Assembly (NCBI GenBank): GCA_963848525.1
Contig: CAWKDZ010000002.1
Span: 186,001-250,000 of the forward strand
Length of the DNA stretch: 64,000 nucleotides
Reading direction: 5' to 3'
Source: JACCTU01 sp963848525
GTDB lineage: Bacteria; Actinomycetota; Thermoleophilia; Gaiellales; Gaiellaceae
Below the pieces are notes generated by a model. That model saw nothing but the letters and a program-made list of their open reading frames with translations, was not told the DNA's origin and ran no database searches. The position numbers and the translations under genes were made by a program. Numbering within the stretch: the stretch's first letter is position 1; the number at the start of each line of letters is the position of its first letter. Shown here piece after piece: positions 57,850 through 64,000 of this stretch.

Positions 57850-58284
57850 ATGCTCCTCGGCGAGTACGCCCACACGATCGATGACAAGAACCGCCTCACG
57901 CTTCCCGCGAAGTTCCGTGATTCCTTCACGGACGGGGGCGTGGTCACCCGCGGTCTGGACGGCTGCCTCTCGCTCTACGCGCGCGAGGACTGGGACACGC
58001 TCGTCGCCGGGCGTCTCGCCGAGCTCGACCCGCTCAGCGAGGAGACGCGGCTGATGAACCGCTACTTCTTCTCGGGCGCGAGCGAGGCGGAGCCCGACAA
58101 GCAGGGCCGGATCATGATCCCGCCCGCCCTGCTCGAGCATGCGCGGCTGAGCCGCGAAGTCGTCGTGGCCGGGGTCTACGACCACCTGGAGATCTGGGAC
58201 CGCGCCACCTGGCGCGAGCACCTGAAGGAAGTCGAAGGGAGCGCGCAGCATGTTGCCGAGCGTCTTGCAGCCAAACGAGACTGA
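57850..58284 (+). CDS. mraZ: Transcriptional regulator MraZ
   Basis: A 144-residue protein with two AbrB/SpoVT-type repeats (DDKNRLTLPAKFRD and PDKQGRIMIPPALLEHA). MraZ binds the direct repeats ahead of its own gene and controls the division and cell-wall operon. The four-repeat operator just upstream fits this. The gene overlaps rsmH by 35 bp and begins the cluster that runs to the end of the window. Confidence 0.96.
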   Translation: MLLGEYAHTIDDKNRLTLPAKFRDSFTDGGVVTRGLDGCLSLYAREDWDTLVAGRLAELDPLSEETRLMNRYFFSGASEAEPDKQGRIMIPPALLEHARLSREVVVAGVYDHLEIWDRATWREHLKEVEGSAQHVAERLAAKRD

Positions 58285-59206
58285 CCACGTCCCCGTTCTC
58301 GGCGAGGAGGTGCGCCGGCTGCTCGACGTGCAGCCCGGCGAGACGGTGGTCGACGCGACGTTCGGCGCGGGTGGCCACGCGGCGCTGCTCGCCCGGGAGC
58401 TGCGCGCCAAGGGCAAGTTGATCGCAGTCGACCGCGACCCGACTGTCCGACCGTACTTCGAGCGCTTTCGGCGCCACGCCGGTGTGCAGGCGCGCTATCT
58501 GCGCGGCGACTTCTCCGTCGTCCTGCGCCAGCTCGCCGACAACGGCGTGCGCGCCGACGCGATCCTGCTCGACCTCGGCGTCTCCTCGATGCAGATCGAC
58601 CGCCCAGAACGTGGCTTCTCCTACGCGACCGACGCGCCGCTCGACATGCGCATGGACCCGTCCTCCGACTTCTCTGCGCGCGAGTTGGTCAACGAGGCGT
58701 CCGAGCGCGAGCTCGAGCAGATCTTTCGGCGGTTCGGCGAGGAGCGGTACGCGCGGCAGATCGCGCGCGCGATCGGGCGGCGCCGACGCGAGCAGCCGTT
58801 CGAGCGGACCGGGGAGCTCGTCGACACGATCCGGGCTTCGATCCCTGCGCCGGCGCGCTTCGGCGAGGGACATCCCGCGAAGCGCGTCTTCCAGGCGCTG
58901 CGGATCGCGGTCAACGACGAGCTCGGCGCGCTCGAGGCGGCGCTGCCGGCGGCGATGACGATGCTGCGCCCGGGCGGTCGGCTGGCCGTGATCAGCTTCC
59001 ACTCGCTCGAGGACCGGATCGTCAAGCGCTTCCTGCGCGAGCGCGAGCGCGGGTGCACGTGCCCGCCCGACTTCCCGGTCTGCGTCTGCGGGCGCGAGCC
59101 CGAGCTGCGCGCGCTGACCCGGAGGGCCGTGCGGCCGTCCGCCGAGGAGGTCGCGGCCAACCCGCGCGCCGCGTCGGCGCGCTTGAGGGCGGCGTCGAAG
59201 GTCTGA
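58250..59206 (+). CDS. rsmH: 16S rRNA (cytosine-1402-N4)-methyltransferase RsmH
   Basis: A 318-residue SAM-dependent rRNA methyltransferase. Motif I is VVDATFGAGGHAALL, with LDLGVSSMQID, GFSY and the C-terminal AVISFHSLEDRIVKRF and RRAVRPSAEE blocks characteristic of RsmH/MraW. ATG 58250 is the nearest start and lies within the end of mraZ. Its stop overlaps the ftsL-like start (TGATG). Confidence 0.96.
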   Translation: MLPSVLQPNETDHVPVLGEEVRRLLDVQPGETVVDATFGAGGHAALLARELRAKGKLIAVDRDPTVRPYFERFRRHAGVQARYLRGDFSVVLRQLADNGVRADAILLDLGVSSMQIDRPERGFSYATDAPLDMRMDPSSDFSARELVNEASERELEQIFRRFGEERYARQIARAIGRRRREQPFERTGELVDTIRASIPAPARFGEGHPAKRVFQALRIAVNDELGALEAALPAAMTMLRPGGRLAVISFHSLEDRIVKRFLRERERGCTCPPDFPVCVCGREPELRALTRRAVRPSAEEVAANPRAASARLRAASKV

Positions 59207-59556
59207 TGGCCGCCTGGACGAACGCCGCCCGCGTCGAAGCGCCGGTGCTCGCACGCCGGCCGGCACGGCGTGCGGCCGCCGCCCCGAGACGGCGCTTGGC
59301 CGGGTCGGTCGTCTGGATCGTCCTGCTCGGCGTCCTTCTCGTCGGGATCGTCGCGCTCAACGTCGCCGTCCTGCGACTGAACATGCAGATCGAGAAGCTC
59401 GGGCAGGAGCGGCTCGAGCTCCAGGCCGAGAACGCGCTGCTCACGTCGAAGGTGTCGAGCACGCTGGCGCCCGCACGGATCGAGGCGAAGGCCCGGGCGA
59501 AGCTCGGGCTCACGCCGGCGGACCCGACCTACGTCGAGCTCCGCCGCGAGCGGTGA
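59206..59556 (+). CDS. ftsL: FtsL-like septum protein
   Basis: A 116-residue bitopic protein. A basic N-terminus rich in Arg and Ala precedes one membrane helix (~38-60) and a short heptad coiled coil (LRLNMQIEKLGQERLELQAENALL, in part). It fits FtsL, which joins FtsB and FtsQ to recruit FtsW-FtsI; sequence similarity in this family is low, so position in the operon is the main evidence. It ends in a GTGA overlap with ftsI. Confidence 0.75.
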   Translation: MAAWTNAARVEAPVLARRPARRAAAAPRRRLAGSVVWIVLLGVLLVGIVALNVAVLRLNMQIEKLGQERLELQAENALLTSKVSSTLAPARIEAKARAKLGLTPADPTYVELRRER

Positions 59557-61229
59557 CCCCGAGGGTCGTCAACCGCCGGATCCGGCTCCTCTTCGTGCTG
59601 CTCGCCCTGGCGCTGGCCGGGTCGCTCGCGCGCGCGGTCTGGCTCCAGGGCGTGCGCGCGCAGCCGCTCTCTGAGCTCGCGGCCACGCAGCAGCGGCAGA
59701 CGGTCGTGCTCCCGGCCAGGCGCGGCACGATCTTCGACCGCAACGGCGTTCCGCTCGCCCTCGGCGAGCAGGCGACGACGGTGTACGCCGACGCGTCGCA
59801 GGTGCGGAACCCGCGCGCGGTCGCCGTCGCTGCCGAGCGTGCCCTCGGCGTCGACGCGGAGAAGCTCTACCCGGCCCTGACCGACCCGTCGCGGCTCTTC
59901 GTCTACCTCCGGCGCAAGGCCGATCCGGAGGACGCCGACCAGCTTCGGCGGCAGCGGTTCGCCGGCGTCGGCTTCTACGCGGAGGAGAGGCGGAGCTATC
60001 CGCAGGGCACCGTCGCGGCGCAGGTGCTCGGCTTCGCGGGCGCCGACAACCAGGGGCTCGCGGGGCTCGAGCTCTCGCTCGACCGCGCGCTGCGTGGGAC
60101 CCCCGGCCGCGAGACCGTGATCCGGGACCCCTTCGGGCGCGTCGTCGACGTCCTCAGCGAGACCGCGGAGCGGCCGGGGCGCGACGTCTTCCTCACGCTC
60201 GACCACCGGCTGCAGGCGACTGCCGAGGACGTGCTCCGGCGCACGGTTCGCCGCTGGCGCGCGCAGGCGGCGACGGCGGTCGTGCTCGACCCGCGTTCGG
60301 GAGAGATCCTCGCGATGGCGACCGCGCCGAGCTTCGACGCGAACAACTTCGCGAAGACGAGGCAGGACTACCACCGCAACCGCACGGTCAGCGACACGTA
60401 CGAGCCCGGCTCGACCTTCAAGCTGATCCCCGTCGCGGGCGCGCTGTCGGAGGGTCTCGTCACGCCGGAGACGTCGTTCACGCTCGCGTCGTCGATCCGC
60501 GTCGCCGACCGCGTGATCAACGAGCACGACCCGAGGCCGACCGTGCGGATGTCGGTCGCCGACATCGTCGCGCAGTCGTCGAACGTGGGCGCGATCACGC
60601 TCGCGCGCGCGCTCGGCTCGCGGCGGCTGGCGTCGTGGGTCGACCGTTTTGGGTTCGGGCGCCTGACCGGCGTCGACTATCCAGGCGAGAGCGCTGGGAT
60701 CGTGCTCCCGCTGGAGCGCTGGTCCGGCTCGACGATCGGCACGCTCCCGATCGGGCATGGGATCGCCGTCACGCCGGTGCAGATGGCCGCCGCCTACGCC
60801 GCGGTGGCGAACGGCGGCGTGTGGACGCGGCCGCACGTCGTCGACCACGTCGCAGGATCGAGCCGGCCGAAGGCAGAGCGCAGGCGCGTCCTCAGCCCGC
60901 AGATCGCCTCGCAGCTCTCGACGATGCTCGCCGGCGTCGTGGCGGAAGGCGGTACGGGCTTCGCCGCCGCGATCCCCGGCTACCACGTGGCCGGGAAGAC
61001 GGGCACGGCGGCGAAGGCGCTGCCGAACGGCGGGGGGTATTCGACGTCGAAGTACGTCGCCTCGTTCGTCGGCTTCGTCCCCGCGTCGCGCCCGCGGCTC
61101 GTGATCCTCGTCACGGTCGACGAGCCGACGACGATCTGGGGCGGCGTCGTCGCCGCGCCGGCGTTCCAGGAGATCGCGCGCTTCGGGCTCCAGTACCTGG
61201 AGGTCCCGCCCGACGCACCTGCGGGCTGA
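59553..61229 (+). CDS. ftsI: Penicillin-binding protein 2/FtsI (septal transpeptidase)
   Basis: A 558-residue class B penicillin-binding protein. An N-terminal membrane helix (~10-28) is followed by the pedestal domain (~50-200) and the transpeptidase domain with SxxK STFK (Ser287, Lys290), SSN (342-344) and KTGT (482-485). It makes cross-links in septal peptidoglycan. No C-terminal PASTA domains are present. GTG 59553 overlaps the ftsL stop. Confidence 0.95.
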   Translation: MTPRVVNRRIRLLFVLLALALAGSLARAVWLQGVRAQPLSELAATQQRQTVVLPARRGTIFDRNGVPLALGEQATTVYADASQVRNPRAVAVAAERALGVDAEKLYPALTDPSRLFVYLRRKADPEDADQLRRQRFAGVGFYAEERRSYPQGTVAAQVLGFAGADNQGLAGLELSLDRALRGTPGRETVIRDPFGRVVDVLSETAERPGRDVFLTLDHRLQATAEDVLRRTVRRWRAQAATAVVLDPRSGEILAMATAPSFDANNFAKTRQDYHRNRTVSDTYEPGSTFKLIPVAGALSEGLVTPETSFTLASSIRVADRVINEHDPRPTVRMSVADIVAQSSNVGAITLARALGSRRLASWVDRFGFGRLTGVDYPGESAGIVLPLERWSGSTIGTLPIGHGIAVTPVQMAAAYAAVANGGVWTRPHVVDHVAGSSRPKAERRRVLSPQIASQLSTMLAGVVAEGGTGFAAAIPGYHVAGKTGTAAKALPNGGGYSTSKYVASFVGFVPASRPRLVILVTVDEPTTIWGGVVAAPAFQEIARFGLQYLEVPPDAPAG

Positions 61230-61280
61230 AGGCGTACCGTCACGACTGTGGAACACCGCCGGATAGACTCGGCCGCCGAC

Positions 61281-62666
61281 ATGCAGCTCGAGCGCGTGAT
61301 CGCTGCGCTCGCTCCGCGGGACGTGATCGGGCGCGCTTCTGTCGAGCTGACGGACCTCGCCTACGACACGCGAGCCGTCCGGGCCGGCTCCCTCTTCTTC
61401 TGCGTCCCGGGGGAGCGGTTCGACGGGCACGAGTTCGCCCGCGAGGCGGTCGCGCAGGGCGCAGTGGCACTGGTCGTCGAGCGCCCGCTCGACCTGGACG
61501 TCCCGCAGCTCGTCGTCGAGGACGCGCGGCGCGCGATGGCGGTCGCCGCGAACGAGTTCTTCGAGCATCCGAGCGAGGCGCTCGAGGTTGCGGGCGTGAC
61601 CGGGACGAACGGAAAGACCACGACCGCGTACCTCCTCTACGCCGTGCTCGACGCGGCCGGTCGCCGCCCCGGGCTGCTCGGAACGGTCGAGACTCGCGTC
61701 GGCGACGAGCGCAGGCCCGCAGTGCGCACGACCGCGGAGGCGATCGACCTCCAGCGCACGCTCCGCGAGATGATCGACGCAGGCAACCGCAGCTGCGCGC
61801 TCGAGGCGACATCGCACGGTGCGGCGCTGCATCGCCTCGACGGCATTCGCCTCGCCGTGCTCGTCTTCACGAACCTGACGCAGGACCACCTCGACTTCCA
61901 CGGCACGATGGACGACTACTTCGCCGCGAAGCGCGGGCTGTTCGCGCCCGGGACGCCGGCCGCCTTGAACGTCGGCGACTCGTACGGCCGCAGGCTGGCG
62001 GCCGAGCTGCCGGACGCGCTCACGTTCGGGTTCGCCGACGACGCGGACGTCCGCCCCGAGGCGCTCGCCGGCGTCGAGCTGAAGCTTCGCGGGCGCTTCA
62101 ACGTCGAGAACGCGCTCGGCGCGCTGGCCGCGGCGCGCCTGCTCGGGATCGACGACGCGACCGCACTCGCCGGGATCGCGTCGGTGCGCGCCGTGCCGGG
62201 ACGCTTCGAGGAGGTCGACGAGGGGCAGCCCTTCACCGTGCTCGTCGACTACGCCCACACGCCGGATGCGCTCGCGAACGTCCTGCGCGCGGCCCGCGAG
62301 CTCGGCGGCCGGCTGATCTGCGTCTTCGGCGCAGGGGGCAACCGCGACCGCGAGAAGCGCCCGCAGATGGGGCGAGTCGCCACAGAGCTCGCCGACCTCG
62401 CGATCGTCACCTCGGACAACCCGCGCTCGGAGGATCCACGCGCGATCGTCGACGAGGTGTCTGCCGGGGCCGTCGGCCCCGTCGAGGTCGAGCCCGACCG
62501 CCGCCGCGCGATCGAGCTCGCGCTCGCAGAGGCGCAGCCGGGCGACGTCGTCGTGATCGCGGGCAAGGGCCACGAGCAAGGGCAGGAGTTCGCCGACCGC
62601 AAGCTGCCGTTCGACGATCGCGAGGTCGCACGCGACGCGCTCCGGCGGCTGGGAGTGCGCGCGTGA
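61281..62666 (+). CDS. murE: UDP-N-acetylmuramoyl-tripeptide (meso-DAP) ligase MurE
   Basis: A 461-residue Mur ligase adding the third amino acid to the peptide stem. The ATP loop GTNGKTTT (108-115), the carbamylated-lysine region, EATSHGAALHRL and FGAGGNRDREKRPQM are present. DNPRSEDP, the diamino-acid signature, marks meso-diaminopimelate specificity. The start is uncertain: ATG 61281 gives the usual N-terminus, whereas GTG 61248 lies 7 nt after TACCGT and would add 11 residues. The gap of 51 bp from ftsI suggests a possible extra promoter. The stop overlaps murF by 4 bp. Confidence 0.94.
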   Translation: MQLERVIAALAPRDVIGRASVELTDLAYDTRAVRAGSLFFCVPGERFDGHEFAREAVAQGAVALVVERPLDLDVPQLVVEDARRAMAVAANEFFEHPSEALEVAGVTGTNGKTTTAYLLYAVLDAAGRRPGLLGTVETRVGDERRPAVRTTAEAIDLQRTLREMIDAGNRSCALEATSHGAALHRLDGIRLAVLVFTNLTQDHLDFHGTMDDYFAAKRGLFAPGTPAALNVGDSYGRRLAAELPDALTFGFADDADVRPEALAGVELKLRGRFNVENALGALAAARLLGIDDATALAGIASVRAVPGRFEEVDEGQPFTVLVDYAHTPDALANVLRAARELGGRLICVFGAGGNRDREKRPQMGRVATELADLAIVTSDNPRSEDPRAIVDEVSAGAVGPVEVEPDRRRAIELALAEAQPGDVVVIAGKGHEQGQEFADRKLPFDDREVARDALRRLGVRA

Positions 62667-63952
62667 TCCCGCTTCGCGTCGCGGAGGTCGAGCGGCTCGT
62701 CGAGGGGCGGCTCGAGGCCGACGCCGACGAGGTCACCGGCGTGAAGATCGACTCGCGGCTCGTCGAGGCGGGCGACCTCTTCGTCGCCGTCGGCGACGGC
62801 GCCGAGTTCGTCGAGGACGCCCGCCGGCGCGGCGCGGCCGCGACGCTCGTGCCAGACGATCCCTTCGCGGCGATGGCCGCGCTCGGCCGTGCGGTGCGCG
62901 CGCGCAGTTCGGCGCGCGTCGTGGCGATCACCGGCTCGACGGGGAAGACGTCGACGAAGGACATCCTCGCCGCGCTCTGCGGGCCGGTGGCGGCGACGGT
63001 CGCCGCCGAGGCGAGCTTCAACAACGAGCTGGGCGTGCCGCTGACGCTGTGCCGCCTCGAGCCCGACACGGAGGTCTGCATCGTCGAGCTGGCGATGCGC
63101 GGTCTCGGCCAGATCGCCGAGCTCGCCGCGATCGCGGAGCCCGACCTCGCGGTCGTGACCGGGATCGGGCCCGTGCACCTCGAGCTCGTCGGCACGGTCG
63201 AGGCCGTCGCACGCGCGAAGGCGGAGCTGCTCCAGGCGCTCCCGCCGGGCGCGGTCGCCGTCGTTCCGGCCGACGTGCCGCTGCTCGAGCAGTACCTCGA
63301 GGGGCTGACCGTCAGGCGCTTCGGCCCCGCCGACGTCGTCGAGGCGCAGGTCGAGGACGACCAGACGCATGCCGTCCTCGACGTCGCCGGCCGTCGCGTC
63401 GAGCTCACGTTCGACTTCGTCGCGCGCCACCAGCTGCTGAACGCCCTCGCGGCGCTGCACGCCTACGACGCGCTCGGCCTTCCCCTCGACCGCGCGCACG
63501 AGGGGGCCGGAGAGATCGTGTTCTCGCGCTGGCGCGGCGACGAGCTGCCGCTCGAGGGCGGCGGCGTCCTGATCAACGACGCGTGGAACGCGAACCCCGT
63601 CTCGATGCGCGCCGCGCTCGACCACCTCGCCGACCGCGCCGGCACGCGCCGCCGCGTCGCGGTGCTCGGCGACATGGCGGAGCTCGGACCCGATGCCGCG
63701 GAGTACCACCGCGAGCTGGGTCGCCACCTGTCGCAGGTCGGCGTCGACGTGCTGCTCGCGGTCGGGCCGCTCGCTGCGCATTACGTCGAGGGTCAGAGCG
63801 GGATCCCCGTCGTCCGCGCCGTCGCGACCGCGTCGGAGGCCGTCGCCGCGCTCGAAGAGCTCGTTCGGCCCGGCGACTGCGTGCTCGTCAAGGCGTCGCG
63901 CTCGGTGCGGCTCGAAGCGGTCGCTGAAGCGCTGGCGGGGGCGAACGTTTGA
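62663..63952 (+). CDS. murF: UDP-N-acetylmuramoyl-tripeptide-D-alanyl-D-alanine ligase MurF
   Basis: A 429-residue Mur ligase adding D-Ala-D-Ala to UDP-MurNAc-tripeptide. The ATP loop AITGSTGKTSTKD (~90-102), FNNELGVPLTL, ELAMRGLGQI, HQLLNALAA and NDAWNANPVSMRAAL are all family features. GTG 62663 overlaps the murE stop. The stop TGA in turn overlaps a TTG that begins mraY. Confidence 0.95.
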   Translation: MIPLRVAEVERLVEGRLEADADEVTGVKIDSRLVEAGDLFVAVGDGAEFVEDARRRGAAATLVPDDPFAAMAALGRAVRARSSARVVAITGSTGKTSTKDILAALCGPVAATVAAEASFNNELGVPLTLCRLEPDTEVCIVELAMRGLGQIAELAAIAEPDLAVVTGIGPVHLELVGTVEAVARAKAELLQALPPGAVAVVPADVPLLEQYLEGLTVRRFGPADVVEAQVEDDQTHAVLDVAGRRVELTFDFVARHQLLNALAALHAYDALGLPLDRAHEGAGEIVFSRWRGDELPLEGGGVLINDAWNANPVSMRAALDHLADRAGTRRRVAVLGDMAELGPDAAEYHRELGRHLSQVGVDVLLAVGPLAAHYVEGQSGIPVVRAVATASEAVAALEELVRPGDCVLVKASRSVRLEAVAEALAGANV

Positions 63953-64000
63953 GCCGCGTGATCATCGCCGCGATCGTGGCGATGCTGCTCTCGATCCTGC
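63949..64000 (+). CDS. mraY: Phospho-MurNAc-pentapeptide transferase MraY (N-terminus only)
   Basis: Only the first 17 codons lie in the window. They encode a hydrophobic start (SRVIIAAIVAMLLSIL) that fits MraY, the integral membrane enzyme making lipid I, and this gene normally follows murF. TTG 63949 overlaps the murF stop (TTGA); GTG 63958 is an alternative. Identification rests mainly on position. Confidence 0.7.
   Translation, partial: MSRVIIAAIVAMLLSIL

Noticed and set aside
59529..62579. A 1016-codon minus-strand open frame opposite ftsI-murE
   Set aside because: Antisense to conserved cell-wall genes with intact catalytic motifs; composition is that of a shadow frame.
1..64000. CRISPR arrays, tRNA or rRNA genes, transposases, phage genes
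   Set aside because: No repeat-spacer series, cloverleaf-like gaps or recognisable mobile proteins. Every non-coding gap is shorter than about 210 bases and was read through.

Overview
The window is about 70% GC, densely coded and free of insertion sequences, tRNA, rRNA or CRISPR arrays. Gene content (a mraZ-rsmH-ftsL-ftsI-murE-murF-mraY division cluster with a DAP-type MurE, a fused PafB/PafC-like WYL regulator, many class III cyclases, cyclic 2,3-diphosphoglycerate genes and a cysteine-type CcmE) fits an actinobacterium, most plausibly a deep-branching Thermoleophilia/Gaiellales-like lineage. That taxonomic call is inference. No stretch longer than about 210 bases lacks a gene. Many genes overlap their neighbour by 4 bp (ATGA, GTGA, TTGA), and many first genes lack a Shine-Dalgarno sequence but carry TANNNT 6-8 nt before the start codon, the signature of leaderless transcripts. 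|| 1-7.9 kb: the end of a BNR/sialidase-like protein, a P1 (DmpA) peptidase and phosphomannomutase in one minus-strand operon, a cyclase-ATPase-TPR regulator, and a xylose-isomerase-like TIM barrel. 7.9-13 kb: a small conserved protein, cytochrome c maturation genes ccmE-ccmF-ccmI, a zinc-ribbon membrane protein, an M23 peptidoglycan hydrolase and a 49-residue membrane protein. 13-18.2 kb: a PD-(D/E)XK-like protein with hpt, then a metallophosphoesterase flanked by two inverted copies of a roughly 160-bp palindromic element, followed by cyclic 2,3-diphosphoglycerate synthetase, 2-phosphoglycerate kinase and class II fructose-bisphosphatase. 18.2-28.3 kb: a TIR-TM-WD40 protein, a SufT-like protein, a small kinase-like ATPase, a quinone-oxidoreductase-like dehydrogenase, queG, a GAF histidine kinase, the WYL regulator and a Cys/His-tailed protein. 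|| 28.4-37.2 kb: zinc-ribbon/SPOR proteins, an aldehyde dehydrogenase, a hydrolase-cyclase fusion with a lost nucleophile, a cyclic-nucleotide-binding protein, thiolase, an EVE/PUA-like protein, 3-hydroxyacyl-CoA dehydrogenase, and a secreted dimethylformamidase-like protein. 37.2-47.2 kb: a two-component system, queA-tgt, a fused secDF, a UbiK-like coiled coil and a UbiB kinase. 47.1-57.2 kb: an epoxide-hydrolase-like enzyme, a kelch protein, tandem secreted paralogues (the second broken by a 4-bp insertion), an atypical response regulator, an ECF sigma-MGMT-GFA operon, a PfkB kinase, a methyltransferase and a second TIR-TM-WD40 protein. 57.2-64 kb: a kinase-like ATPase, then the division and cell-wall cluster behind a four-repeat MraZ operator, running off the window inside mraY. 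|| Most worth a second look: the paired palindromic elements around the metallophosphoesterase, the bacterial cyclic-diphosphoglycerate operon, the two TIR-TM-WD40 paralogues, two genes that appear to start at CTG, two bidirectional promoters sharing the TA of their -10 boxes, and a receiver domain that has lost its phospho-acceptor.
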